Origin: Paraglomus occultum
Lineage: Eukaryota; Glomeromycota; Glomeromycetes; Paraglomerales; Paraglomeraceae
Length of the DNA stretch: 52,288 bases
Reading direction: 5' to 3'
NCBI GenBank assembly: GCA_910592205.1
Contig: CAJVPJ010000058.1
Span: forward strand, 1 to 52,288
Shown: piece by piece, positions 10,216-23,187 of the stretch
How the letters are laid out: each line of letters opens with the position of its first letter
Numbering within the stretch: the stretch's first letter is position 1
Position numbers and translations under genes: made by a program
The notes under the pieces: model-generated
The model's database searches: none
What the model saw: only the letters and a program-made list of their open reading frames with translations
What the model was told of the DNA's origin: nothing

Positions 10216-12319
10216 TCATGAAGTCTGAGGTAGAAAATTACCAACAATAGCAGACTGTGAAAATATGAATATCGTAAATTATGAACATACACTTGTACGA
10301 ATCGTAAGGCGTCACTGAAAATTTGAAATACTTACCGGACTATTTATTAGAATTTCAGTATGAAAGATCGAAAGGTAGATTGGTTAAATATAGAGTTACG
10401 CCACTGAAATAACTGGACAACACGAAATGTCAAAGCGAGTTATGCTTACATATTATATTTATCCCGCCTAATAGTAAATGAAAAACAACATTGTATCGTC
10501 TTTCTACTTTCCGGATCAGGATTTTGGAGTATACAAGAGGTTAAGACTGCCTTCTGTCCAGGATCAAAGGCTATATTCCCATATTTCTTTACGATTTGAT
10601 GAAAGTAAGTGTCAAGTCGGTGTCAAAAAAAGAGTGCACTGTAGTGTTCGCGAACTCATGTTTTTTTGATACATACTTCCCAGTAATTTACGGCAGAGTC
10701 TTCAGCCATTAGCTTCCAAACATCGCATTAATAATATCAGAAAGGATGTGGTAAATTCTCACATGTGACCATCAAAAACATTTCGTAGGGAAAAAAAACT
10801 CTTACTTCATATATACACATTCTGCCTTCCCGCAATGTTTCAGTTGGCACACCAATTAGCTTAGCGAATTCCTCATTTCCTTTGTAAATCTCTCCTGATC
10901 TTCGCCAAAGGCATGCAGGAATTCCCATAGAACTAAAGACCCTATCGTAATCCTGTAAGAGATCATAAAAAGTAAGTCCATTGCGGTACGGTACGTATGC
11001 CCAAATAAGATAAGCAATGCCTAACCAGCAAAAGTCTCTCGAATGCTTCCTCAACGAGCACCAAATCCATGTCAGTCAAGGACTGAGCCACGGCTCTAAA
11101 ATGAGGTCTAAATTTCCCTAGAGAATTGACGATTCTTTGTCGACTTAAACTGGACATACTATTTGAAAAGACGAGTGAATCAGCGCTTCGTCGATAAAAA
11201 GCATTAGCATTGAGAGAATCAAATTATTTTGCTTTAATGTACTCACTATGACTCCATATGTTTCTGTAATCTCGCATAGCCATGTACGTAGTTGTATGGT
11301 TTCAATAGTCCAGCCTCAAACTTTGCAGTTATTACTTGCATCAATCTGTCCTGTGATGTTCCATCGGACGGATCAGCGGCTATTAAGAAAAACTTCTCAG
11401 TAGTGTTCACGGGAGTACCGTCATTGTGCTGATATGTATGATGTCCATTTGCACTTTCTAGAAAATCTGTAATTACTGTAAATTCATTGCCCATATGTTC
11501 ACTTGCAAATGTCAATGGAGCCGTAGGAAATTGTGAATATGAGGGTATGGGATTGTAACCAGTAAGTGATACATTAGCAATATTCGGAGGTGCACAAAGC
11601 ACTGGACAATGAAGATAGAGTTAGAAAGAAAACAACAAAGACCATATATTTGGTGGATATGGACCGAGAATGTAATGGAATAAAAGAGTAATTGACATAC
11701 ATACCTTCTGAATTAACATGCGACAACGCATTCATAACGTTCTGAGGCACGACAGCAGGTGGCTGATTCATTATCTGAGCGCCATGCGCGCCCTTTGGCT
11801 CGTCATGACATAGATGACCTATGCTACGCTTTATACATCTTTGGCATGGTCTCCCTACATTGAGTAAAATAGACATTATTAGGTCGCAAGCATCCTTCTT
11901 TGTATTTCCTATTCGCAATGTGCACACTTACCATCATCGCAGGTCATATGTGAACGTCGACAGTAAACACAAGCTACACAAGCGAATGGTTACGTTGTCA
12001 GACATACGGAATACTCGTTGCATAATCCACGATTACATAACATACCATGAGTAACTTTTCGCCTCTTTGGTCCAGCTCTCTTTTTTTTTGTTTCCGAGTC
12101 TTTACTGTTAGGTGACTCGTTAGTCTGTTGTTCGGGCTCGGCTTTAACCGACGTTTCCGCCGGGTTTGATTCTTGTTGTTCCGCTTCCTGTTGGTTTTGA
12201 GGCGTTTGTGAAGGCGAATTGTGCTGTGATTGTTGTTGTTGCAGCGACGGTGTTGTAGTTTGGGAGGAGGAGGACGAAGAGTCTACCTCAGAACCATAAT
12301 ATTGCTGATTGTTATTCAT
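10216..12319 (-). CDS. ERT1: ERT1/AcuK-like Zn2Cys6 and PAS transcription factor
   Basis: Ten exons: 12319-12046, 11973-11932, 11854-11705, 11601-11247, 11158-11026, 10952-10806, 10712-10677, 10586-10450, 10339-10336 and 10254-10216. The lengths sum to 1,317 nt (438 aa) with consistent phases. Residues 93-121 form a Zn2Cys6 cluster with spacing C-x2-C-x6-C-x5-C-x2-C-x8-C (ACVYCRRSHMTC, then PCQRCIKR), preceded by a basic KKKRAGPKRRK stretch and a Gln/Ser-rich N-terminus. Residues about 319-438 match the PAS-containing C-terminus of the ERT1/RDS2/AcuK-AcuM family (GIPACLWRRSGEIYKGN, LMAEDSAVNYWE, CCFSFTIRRDKYN, IVGNFLP). These nuclear factors activate gluconeogenic genes during growth on non-sugar carbon. 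The start is the Met before NNNQQYY; an upstream in-frame ATG at 12418 is less likely. The 4-nt exon is discussed in Part 2. Confidence 0.88.
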
Positions 12320-13875
12320 TGAGTGATAATAACTTACTTTACAATAATTTATTGTTTGAAAATATTCAGCGTGTAGACAATCAGTGTTCTTTTTGATCCT
12401 GGCGATCTTGTGCCACACGGCACGGTATTAGTAAACAAAATGAGATAAGACTGGTGATACCTTGACTATGACGTAGTTGAAAAGCATGTGAGTTACTAAA
12501 GAGGACCTATCGCTGGTTTAATGAGGAAAGTCTTATAATCTAAACCAATCACGCACGCTTCAAACATAGCAGACATGACGGATTACAAAAAGTAGTTGAT
12601 TCACGCAGAACAAGACTCGGTGCACCAACAACGCTGAGACTGGCTGGTAAAGAAAAGACAAACGATTCGGCAACAGTTCAAACATAAATTTCGACAATTC
12701 ATTACATAGTCGTATTTGTTCGGATGAATTATCAAACACTTTCTAATCATACGATTACTACATGTAAGGCTCTGTCGAATGAACGATTTCAATCACACAT
12801 GTCAATCTTGCAATTTCTATATGTGGCCTGTCTGATGATTCAAAAATCAAATCATACGACGACGCAATTCTATATGTATGGCGGTTAACCATAGAAAACG
12901 TCATGTCAATGAATACGCATTTCCAATATTATACATTTTTAAGCTCAATGACCTCCGATTGGTCTAAAGTAATAAATCGAAAAAACATTCTTCATCCTTT
13001 AATAATGGCTTATCCTGTACTCTCTATCGTCGTTTCTCCGATTCTTTCCTTCAAGATGTATTTACTTGGCGAAGAAAATATGCATTCTTTTGGCTAAACT
13101 CTGTGGCGCTCGATGGCATTGATTCTTGCAGTTATCAGTGTCTTTGTTCTCACTTAATTCTTTCAAATGTAATGGAGAGTCTCGACCAATTAGAAAAAAA
13201 CTTGCACGAACAAAAATATAGTACATTGGCACAATGCAGGCAGCCAATATGAATCTGTTTAGGCGCAAACTTGCCAGGTTTATGAACGCTTAAATCGTGC
13301 CACATACGATGTTTGAAATAGAGAACGTGGGAAGCATTATAGTCGAGCCATTTAACGGAATGCTGGGAAAAATCTTAGCATGTTTATTTGTCAGTACAAC
13401 GCTTATTATAACATCTCTCTGCTGTATAAATAAATATAACGGAGCTATTTATTGTTGAACACATCGATTGGCTTGTTAATCGCAGGGCGCACGCAACACA
13501 TTAATATTAATTTTTGTCACCATAACACATTATCCACATGACCATAGTGTTCCATTTCTGCATGCATGCAACAGGCCACTGTTACGACTGAACTGTAATA
13601 TATATATAACAAGTGCGAATGGTGAACGTTAACAAGATCAAAACAAAAGGTTATCAGCTAACTAGAGGTAAGCGATCCTAATTTTTGCTCGTTAGAAATA
13701 TAGATCTTGATGTATCTCATGAGAAAATCGAAAATTTCGTGCTGCTTTTACTCACTACGTGAATGTTGGACGTTGATAGCGTGTGAATGATAAAGTATAA
13801 GCTCACATTTAAACAACTTTTCCCCGCTCTCACTCGCCCCCTGTCTCTCTTAAGTCAATAGTCTGCTATACGAAA
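12320..13875. other. intergenic region, divergent promoters
   Basis: This 1.56 kb stretch separates the ERT1-like gene (minus) from the small membrane protein (plus), so it should carry both promoters. A pyrimidine-rich leader (about 13,820-13,855) precedes the plus-strand ATG. Short ORFs present here have no family-like features. Confidence 0.5.
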
Positions 13876-14367
13876 ATGTCACTGAAAGTTACCCATCCTC
13901 GAAAACTACCACAATCAAGTCGCGGTTCCTCAATTTTTACTTACAACGTCTCCTCGTCGTTGCAATCGTCCGTCTCATCCCGTTCGAGTGATAACTCTAG
14001 TCGCAATCTTACGATATCTTTCCCAGTTCGACCAAATAAACCAACCCCAACATATCACTTTCAATCGATAGCCACCGACAGCGTACCAACTATCAACAGC
14101 GCAAAAAACCAAACATCATCACCATCACCATCATCATCACCATCATTTGAGCGTAAGGCAGGGCGTCCGGTGACAAGACGCAGAAATTTGCATGAGGAGT
14201 CGTCTATTGAGCAGAGGTTGGATATTATCTGGAGATTCTTTCTGGCCTTTGTGCTTGAGTTGATGGGAGTATGGTTTATGTTCATAATGGCGCCTTACAG
14301 ATTCTCGGTGACGACCTTTCGGACTGTTGGGAAATTGATTGCCGTCGGGCCGGTGCTAAGCGTGTGA
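13876..14367 (+). CDS. small predicted membrane protein, unknown function
   Basis: This single-exon ORF of 163 aa has the start context CGAAAATGTC after a CT-rich leader typical of fungal transcripts. Residues 1-95 are Ser/Pro/Thr/Asn-rich and probably disordered. A basic patch (RKAGRPVTRRR) at about 93-103 precedes a hydrophobic segment at about 117-140 (FFLAFVLELMGVWFMFIM), followed by a second weakly hydrophobic stretch to the C-terminus. The layout suggests a protein anchored near its C-terminus with a cytosolic N-terminal tail. I do not recognise a family. Minus-strand ORFs in the same place reflect the TCA/CAT-rich Ser codons. Confidence 0.6.
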   Translation: MSLKVTHPRKLPQSSRGSSIFTYNVSSSLQSSVSSRSSDNSSRNLTISFPVRPNKPTPTYHFQSIATDSVPTINSAKNQTSSPSPSSSPSFERKAGRPVTRRRNLHEESSIEQRLDIIWRFFLAFVLELMGVWFMFIMAPYRFSVTTFRTVGKLIAVGPVLSV

Positions 14368-16056
14368 TCTTAGAGAACGATTAGATGACTCATTAGATTG
14401 ATATGCTAGAATATGATTTCTAATACATTAATATGCTGTTATATTTGTAACTGTACTTCTGTGAATGACTCTTGTTTCTCCCTTCTTCACCAATAATAAA
14501 CATTCTCCTTGCGTTGTAAATTCGAACACAAATGCTGTGTAACTTGAATGAAAATATTAATATGCATTTAGCTTCGAGATCATAACACAAGACATCATTG
14601 CCATATCGGGCATGCTGCAATAATCACGGAAGATGTCACCTTTTACATTTTAATAATCCACAATAATAGGGTATCGCCATTCCCACGGTTATTTTCTGTT
14701 GTTTCACATTAAATCAATTAGAGGAATCTAATATTAATATCGATATTAATATGTTCGAAAGCTCTCTCTAACTTTACGCATTTTTTGTAAATTGGGAAGA
14801 TGCGTTAGCGTAATGTATCAGCACAAATTTTTATGTGTTCATCACTTTTATTAGCAATATTTGCATTTCATATTCGAGTCCGAACGGATAACATTTGTAC
14901 AAATCGGATTACAGAAGTAAACCCACCGATATCCTTAAATAGTGTTATAAATGTATGAAAATTCATTACGAATTAGAATGCAAACACTGCTCGATAGGAA
15001 TACGTTCTTTGACCAGTGTTATTACGATAAATTTGGCAAACGCAAGAATGCTTCGAATTCCTAGCATTCAGTGTTTTGGAGCCAATAAATTGGTCGACTG
15101 CACGCTAGATAAGCTCTGATATCGGAGCAACTATTACTGTCTTAAAAATAATTACGGGTAAAAAGATAATCAAAGTGTAAGCTGGAAATATCAAATTTAA
15201 GTAATTGTGCCAAAATCAATTTAGTAGAAAAGACGGCATGAGACTTTTTGTAGATTGCTTCGCATCTCCATATTAAAGTTCCGGAAAAAGTATCACCCCC
15301 CTTTTTTTTAATTAACCGAACTTTAATATTGGTAAACAGTATTGCTTTTGTATTTGACAAATTAAGTTAGGGTTTCACTCTATATTAACTTACTTCACTT
15401 TGGTCAATGAGTAAGTGAAGAAATAGATTTCAATAAGAAGTTGAAAAATGCTTACTCGGAGATTTTTTAATAGAACACGGTTTAGGATGTTTGCTAATAT
15501 TTCTGGTATCATTAACAATGCCGAAAGTATATACAATTCGCATCATCATTATTAAAAGGCATAGCATACATCACTCAATACTTCAAGCCTGTTATAGCAA
15601 CCACCCGTTTTTGTAACGTACAGCTAGGGTACTTGTTATAAGAAGAGCTGATATTGTTGCCTTTCGTGCAACGTGTGGAGAGCTGTATAAGAAATAAAGT
15701 CACATCATTCGTCGTCATCTGATTTAACCTCGGTTGTTAATATACTGTTTTACAGTATAATAAAACATCAACGTAGAACGCTTTTTGTCAATGCGCATGA
15801 ATACAAGTCACGTACCGCATATCGAGCGTCCTTGTTAATGAAAATAATAAAAACATTCGGAATAGTTACATAAATAACTGCAGTAACCAGAAATGTACAA
15901 TCACGTCAGAATTTCACAAGGCACCTTATAGGTCGCCGCGCACAAAGGCGCGAAAAGAGGAAGAGGAAACAAATTAAAAAAGTGGTTATCGAAAGCAACG
16001 ACAGGGCAGGGGTATTCGTTGGTGATGGAAATGCAGTTGCAGACAAAGAAGGACTA
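14368..16056. other. AT-rich intergenic region
   Basis: This 1.7 kb stretch has no supported gene. A TAATATTAATATCGATATTAATATG-type palindromic cluster lies at about 14,729-14,753, and a short perfect hairpin (TATACTG, loop TTTTA, CAGTATA) lies near 15,741. The ORFs of about 60-70 codons look random. Confidence 0.5.
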
Positions 16057-16225
16057 CAGCAAACCTCGTTATAGTAATGTCGACTGGATGGGGGTTTTCT
16101 TTACTATATTGAGAAATTTACTATATCGAAATTATATCGAGAGGCAATCTACTAATATTGTTTGATGACTATATCCGAGGAAAACTTTAATAATAATGTT
16201 TTTGTATCGGAGGAAGCCTTGACTG
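16057..16225. mobile_element. degenerate pogo/Tigger-type MITE
   Basis: The left end TACAGCAAACCTCGTTATAG and the reverse complement of the right end (TACAGTCAAGGCTTCCTCCG) are related but diverged. Both are preceded by TA (16055-16056 and 16226-16227). Inside are iterated subterminal blocks of the CCTCNGATATAG or ATATCGA type, the layout of small pogo-derived elements. At 169 bp it has no coding capacity. It sits in the 3' flank of RPB1. Confidence 0.5.
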
Positions 16226-16565
16226 TAATGCGAACAAAATAGTTGATGAAGTGGTTTCTGGTGACGAGAGCAGCTCTGATAGGTCGATTTTATTACAGCG
16301 AATTGGCAATTAGGAATTTGCATTGTTTTTATTGGCACGAGATAATAATAATCTCACTAAATTTAGCATAGAAGAAAGGTGATGTATTTTGAAACCAGTA
16401 TGTGCAGAAACTTTATTAGTAATATATCATTGATTTTTTGTACCAGTGATGATCGAAACTAGAGCACATTATAGCATAATGTGATTGTATTGAACATAGT
16501 GTACTAAAGTTAGTACGGATATCCATTAAAAAAACTACTTTATTGTCAATTTATCGATTGATTAT

Positions 16566-19500
16566 TCATCGAGGTGAATAGGAAGGTGATGTGGGACTGG
16601 AATAGAAACCAAAGACTATATTAGTAACAGCAAAAGACATTATACTATAAACTTCAGTCATTTGCTTACCTATAACTAGGAGATTTTGGAGTAAACGATG
16701 GAGACATCGCAGCCGGAGACGATGGGCTGAAAGCTGATGCAGCTGTGGGTGTATATAAGGGTGAAGTAGGCCTATAGAAACACATCGGAAGGTTAGCAAA
16801 AACAGAAAATATTAATGTTTCGACAGTGCAATATAAAAGTTACTTACGAATACGATGGTGAAGTCGGAGAATATTGAGGAGACGTAGGCGAGTAAGCTGG
16901 ACTAGTTGGTGAGTAAGAAGGACTAGTCGGCGAGTAGCTAGGAGATGTTGGTGAATAAGATGGACTAGTTGGAGAATAGCTGGGTGAGGTCGGCGAATAC
17001 GATGGACTTGTGGGTGAATAGCTCGGAGATGTCGGTGAATAACTGGGAGATGTCGGGGAGTATGATGGACTTGTGGGTGAATAACTGGGAGATGTAGGAG
17101 AGTATGATGGACTTGTGGGTGAATATGATGGGCTAGATACTGAATAAGATGGCGTCGAATGCGTTCCAACGCCATTGGCCCCTAAACCGAGTCCGGATAT
17201 ACCAGCACCGTATGATTGTGATGGGCTGGTTGGTGAATAACTCGGACTTGTTGGACTGTATGCCGGACTTGCCGGTGATAATCCAGCAGGTGAATGAGCA
17301 TACGCTGTTGGTGATGTTGGAGAATATCCTGGTGATGTTGGATGACCGTATACCGGCGTACCGCTGCTTCCATATGGACTGACAGCCCCGGACCATCCGT
17401 TGATTGACATACTGCCGCCAACCATAACGGGACTTGCCGAGCCGCCCTCACGCTGCGGAGAGAACAATGGAGTCCCTGGCAGCAACGGTTGCGAAAAATC
17501 GCCATATAAACCTGGTGACCTGGCTCCATAGCTTGGCGTTTCTGCAAACATTGGTGTTTGTGCTCCAGAATAAGTCATCCTACCGGGAGTCATATGACCA
17601 GGTGTCATAGCACCCATTGCACGTCGATATTCCATGTCCGATGCAGTAGTCTGTTCTGTAGCACTCTGCATAGGCTGCTGGATGGCTGTCGTTTTCAACA
17701 TCTCTTCGTCAAGATAAACATCAAATTCACCAGTACCCAGAGGCGCAACCTGTCCTAACATAATGTTCTCTGCTACTCCTTTACAATCGTCAACTTCACC
17801 AACGGCAGCTGCCTCCATCAAAATTTCGACAGTCTCTTCAAATGAGCATCGCATTAGCGCACCCGTCTCTGCACGATTAATTCCGTGACGTGTAATTGCC
17901 ATCAGATGACCTCGAGAAGTCATTACATCGCAAAGAAGAGCCAAATGGCGATAATTAACATATGAACCATCGAACTCGATAACGCTTCGAAGCTCTTTAA
18001 GAAGTGCAGCACGAGTGGCTTCGATACCCAAGACGGTCATAATTTCAACACAATTATTTGAACATGTACGCTTATGGTCAACATGATCCACACACAAAAC
18101 TTCCGCTAAATTCGTTCCATCAGTTTCTAATGTCCACTCATCATCCCTGCAAATATTCCCTGTTTCATTTATATACACTCGGCTGTTTTTATTCTCCATC
18201 AGATATACGCGAACAATCCCTTTGATACCGCGAAGACCGATTGAAGATAACATGTTACTCTCAAGGCGTTTAAGAAATACGTCTTCTTCAATGATGCTTC
18301 CGCCCTCTTCATCAGCGACTTCCTTGACAGTTCCCGATTCACTTATAATACGGCACCGAATGACTTTTTTCTCCGCGTTATCATCGTTCCAAATGGCGTG
18401 TACGTCACGCTTATAGTTTTCTTGAATTTTGTTGCCTACAACATCCATAGGCAATTTCTTATCAAGCATCACACTATGGTCCAATTCGAATCTCAACAAC
18501 CAAGGTGAAAGTGCTGTTGCAAGTTGGCCTTCTTCACCACCCTGCGTCTCAGTCTCCATCTCATAGTAAAGGTCAACGAATTCTTTGTCTTCCTCTATTA
18601 TAGTGGTTTTCGGATCCGGATCATACCAAATCTCAGTACGTTGTGTAACGGTTTTCAGTGTCGTATATTCGATAGCACTCTGTATTTCTTTCGCACAACC
18701 CATGTCTTTAGCATATTCTGGAACCAAATAAATATGTACTGAGGGCGTCTTGATATTCTTTGCTACATTAATAATTTCTTTCAGACGGGGTACACCGAGC
18801 GTTACGTTCTTACTGGATACACCGGCATAATGGAAAGTGTTCAGAGTCATCTGTGTTGCTGGCTCACCAATTGATTGTGCTGCAACTGTACCAACCATTT
18901 CACCAGGAGCAACAAGCGAACGTTGAAATCTCTCTTCAATTTCGCCCAGAATCCATTTAAATGCCTGAGTGTCGAGATGATACTCTTCTATAAGTCGTCG
19001 GGTGGCCAGTGTTGATCTGAGCAATATTTGGAACAATAGTGTCGAGTTACGCTGTGCTTCAATGCTAATCTTATCTTCACCATTGACAACTTTTAGGCGT
19101 TCGCTAAGTTTATTGAGATCTGTTATTGCTTCAATTGGATCGATATCACTACCGCCGCGTAAATGACTTTTGAATGTTTGTTGTGAATTCTTAATGAGAC
19201 GTTTAATATTAACGGGCAATGGCCACTTGTTATCACCATTCGGAAAGATAAATTCACGTAATATCTTTCGATCTTCTAGTAACTTGCTATACTCTTGATC
19301 TAAATGTTGCTGGTACTTGTCCGAGCCATCGTCACTGATCCGATCCCAGACACGAGGATCCACGAGAGATGGATTCAAATCCGGATCTTTTCTTAAATCG
19401 ATATAATATTTCTTCTCAAAATCAGCATCACTTAGTCGGAGGGAATCAAGTGTCTGTGATTCTACGTAACACCCGTCCGTTCCATCTTCACCATAACAAA

Positions 19501-22500
19501 ATTGAATCACATCGCCCAAAGAGTTACGTACTGTTCCATCATATTTAACCATTACGTCCTCTAACGCTTTCACCAGACGACGCTGAATATATCCAGTCTC
19601 GGCAGTTTTAACAGCCGTGTCAATTAATCCTGTATAATTATGAGTTAATAATTGTAAGAATACTAGTAAAGAAACATCATTATCGTAAATTACCTTCACG
19701 ACCACCCATAGCATGGAAAAAGAACTCTGTCGGCGTAAGTCCACGCAAATAAGAATTCTCGACAAAGCCTCTGCTTTCCGGACTGTGATCGTCTTTTGTA
19801 AAGTGAGGTAATGTCCTATACTTAAAGCCAAATGGAATACGCTTGCCCTCTACGTTTTGTTGACCCACACAAGCCGACATCTGGGAGATATTGATAAAAG
19901 AACCCTTTGAACCGGAAATTACCATCTGTTTGACGTTGTTATACTCTCCTAAACTTTTCTCGGCACTACGACCAGCAGCATCACGAGCTGTGTTAAGTTC
20001 CTTGTTGACCTTGTTTTCAAAAGTCTTTCGAATAGTCATACCCGGTTGCGGTTCCAGTTTGTCTTGCTGTGCCTGTATGATTATTTCCTGCACACGTGAT
20101 TTGGCGTTACTAATTGTTTGCGCAATTGACTCGATAGTATCTTTATCAGCAATAGTATCGCCAATTCCAATACTGAAACCGTTCTGTAGCAACCAATAGT
20201 TAACAACTCCTTGACATCCATTTAAGAAGTTCTTGGCCGCCTCTGGTCCCAATTCTTGCATAATTACGTGTATTAAACCTTGTTGCGATGTGCCGACCGT
20301 CTTCTTACAGACGATACCGCTCAATAACTCCCCATCTTCAATTAATACTTTTGTATCACCAGGTGAAATATCAGATGTCTCATTATCAGGATGCGTTGAA
20401 TGTCTGAGATTATCTGAATTAACGCCTTTCGGTATGATTATAGACAAAATTTGTTTACCAGTCCACATCGGTACTGGCTTCAAGATGCAAGGTATTGGAA
20501 TGTGTCCATCCCAATCGGGAACCCACATGAGAATGTTCATTACTAAATCTCTAGTTAGGAAGCAGTCTCTTTTCGTAAACTTGCGGATCGCACATAAAGT
20601 GTCCTGAACAATACCCATAACGGGTTTATTTGACTGCGGAGAAACAATCTGTTTTGGTACCATACATATCTCCATGATCTCGGCCTTTGTTTCTACAGAT
20701 TGTGGTATATGCATATTCATCTCATCCCCATCAAAATCAGCATTATAAGGTGTGGTGACCGACAAGTTGAGCCGGAAAGTAGAGTATGGCATTACTCTTA
20801 CTCTATGACCCATCATTGACATTTTGTGTAATGAAGGTTGTCGATTGAATATTACAATGTCGCCATCATCAATATGACGCTCTACTTTCCATCCAATTTG
20901 CAAACGCACTTCACCCGCGCGCTTGTAATGCTTTAAATCAATACGTTCCCCTGTGTCTCTAATGACATATTTAGCACCTGGGTGTTCTGATGGACCGTTT
21001 CTTACAAGCTCTTGTAAGTGATCGATATTGAGTCGAGTGACGAGCTCAGGATATGTCAAGTTACGAGCTATACTGCGTGGCACGCCAACTTCGTCAACGG
21101 AAATATTGGGATCACCCGTGATAACAGTACGTGCCGAGAAATCAACACGTTTACCCATCAGATTTCCTCGAAGACGACCTTCTTTGCCTTTTAATCGCGC
21201 GCGAATCGATTTGAGTGGTCTACCTGATTTCTGCAAAGCTTGAGGTTGACCGGCCATCTCGTTATCCATATAAGTTGCACAATGGAACTATAGATACACA
21301 AGTTACGGGTTTAATCATTCACAGTCATCAAGAAAATATATTATGAGACAAAAACGAAACGACAACATCGCCGTCGCATACAATTTCGTTATTGCCATCA
21401 CAATAAGCGCAACAACATGTACTACAGCATCATAACATTACTGACCTGTAGCAATGTTTCAAATTCGCTTATGACATGTGCTGGTTGTCCTTCAGATTCG
21501 CAGCGCCTTACATTCTGGTTCGCTTTTAATATGTCAGCTAATTTATGTGTCAAATCATCTTCTCCACGGCCAGCACCATCCATTTGTATACTTGGACGTA
21601 CGGGTGGAGGGGGCACAGGCAGTACAGTGATTATCATCCAATCTGGACGTGCATACTCAGCATTCAGGCCCATGGCCTCGAGATCTTGCGGCCTAATTTT
21701 CTTGAAAATCTCATAGACATGCGCAGGTGTTAAAGGCTGTCGTGTATCTTGTCCTTGTTCTCCCTATATATACCATATTAATTAATACGCGCGTTAAAAA
21801 GCATAATAAAATGCAGTAAAACAAATACACAATTAGTTAAACACATACATCGTCCTTTGGTTTATAGTTAGCAAATAGCCTCAATCCATCCTTTCGAATA
21901 ATAGGTTGACGTGCACCACATCCACCATGCGGTTTCTTTTTTTTCAATCCCAGGACTTCATCTGTCGTCTCAACGTTCTTTTGCTGAGGCATGAGGCTAG
22001 CAAATTCTCCGAGCTCCTTGTCGTCACCTTCATTATTAGTTTGCTCTTCACCGATCTCACAAGTCATCTTCGATTTACATATATCCCATACCGCCCGAAG
22101 ACGTCTTTTCGCATCGCGAATCTTGCGAGCTTGAACAAATTTTGGATTCGACTGTCACAATAACAATCATGAAAAATTACATCAATTCAATTATGTTAAA
22201 GAGCATCGAGGGAAACACGCAACAGTGAAAGATCGTTTGTTTTTTTCGTTTTGTTTTGTTTTGTTGTTTTTTTTTGTAATAGGTTTTCAAATTTAATATT
22301 TTGATTTTTTTTATTCGATTTTTTTATTGTTAAAGGAATGCGAGGATCGGGTGGGAGAATACAAAAAAAATAATTGAGATATGATTGCATATACTTTGAA
22401 AGTATGTCATGCAAATGAAGGCAACTCACGTCATCTGTCTTGAGCTTAGAACAGCCGACGCATATGCACTCGAGAATCTTCTTTACTTTGGGAAGAAATC

Positions 22501-23187
22501 CTATTTGGAGAGAGTTTAAGAAAAGCCGTTTAACATGATTTAAAAGCATCACTTACTGGAAAGGGGTCGCGACACCTTACCAATATGAAATACTGGCTTT
22601 GCCAGTTCTATGTGACCAAAATGACCAGGACACTCCGCCATGCCTTCATTACATGTCATACATTTGAAATTACGATCGATTGTTCCCATTCGCGGATCTA
22701 GTAAACCACCAGTTTTTGGTTTGTGTCCAGTTTCATCCATGGTTTCTGGATGTTCGATGATTGCAACAGACATAGATTTCTGTAATCAAAAGTGCAATGC
22801 AGTGCGATGAGAAATATGCAATTAAAAAAAAAACAAGAGAAAAATTTTTTTTTCCTATCCATAAAGGTAAAGGTCGTAATAGACGTCCGACGCATACAGC
22901 TGGTCCGTTAACTGCACCAGAAGGGATCGTTCTCGATAGCATATCTCCACAAACTTGCTTATTATATTCCCAAAGTGGAATCCATAGACTTTTACCGTCG
23001 ACACAAGGACCAGCTGTCAACGTACGGACGTCTCTTACAACCAGTCATATGTTGCAGCTACGAGTATGGTCTCAATCGTAAATAAAGGAACGAAGCATAC
23101 AATCTCATCTGGTGACAGTATGCCGAATTGGACATATTTAACACGCTTAATCGGCGCTGACGAGTGAGCAAACTGATACCCGTTCAT
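16566..23187 (-). CDS. RPB1: RPB1, largest subunit of RNA polymerase II
   Basis: Nine exons: 23187-23101, 22779-22581, 22500-22430, 22151-21849, 21763-21446, 21287-19694, 19629-16848, 16771-16670 and 16596-16566 (5,487 nt, 1,828 aa, phases consistent). The product is the catalytic subunit of nuclear RNA polymerase II. Landmarks: start [20 protein letters not shown]; zinc-binding [17 protein letters not shown] (about 68-84); [12 protein letters not shown]; the metal-binding [10 protein letters not shown] (about 508-517, all three Asp present); bridge helix [17 protein letters not shown] split by intron 6; trigger-loop region [16 protein letters not shown]. The CTD (about 1,620-1,828) has roughly 15 near-perfect YSPTSPS heptads in a row, preceded by diverged ones and a Gly-rich interruption, and followed by a diverged distal part. 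Exons 8 and 9 encode only the distal CTD. The length is normal for fungi. Confidence 0.97.
22881..23033. repeat. imperfect inverted repeat inside RPB1 intron 1
   Basis: The arm at 22881-22906 (AGACGTCCG...CAGCTGGTCC) and the arm at 23007-23033 are reverse complements with about three mismatches and one indel. They enclose about 100 bp that is visibly more GC-rich than the rest of the intron. Intron 1 (22780-23100) is the longest RPB1 intron. Exons 1 and 2 join in frame (SPDEI then KSMSVAII) without using this segment. Confidence 0.6.

Noticed and set aside
16840-17175. Alternative-frame ORFs across the RPB1 CTD (His/Leu/Arg-rich)
   Set aside because: Out-of-frame reading of the YSPTSPS repeat.
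19891-21243. Plus-strand ORFs antisense to RPB1 exon 6
   Set aside because: No family-like motifs; RPB1 on the other strand is certain.
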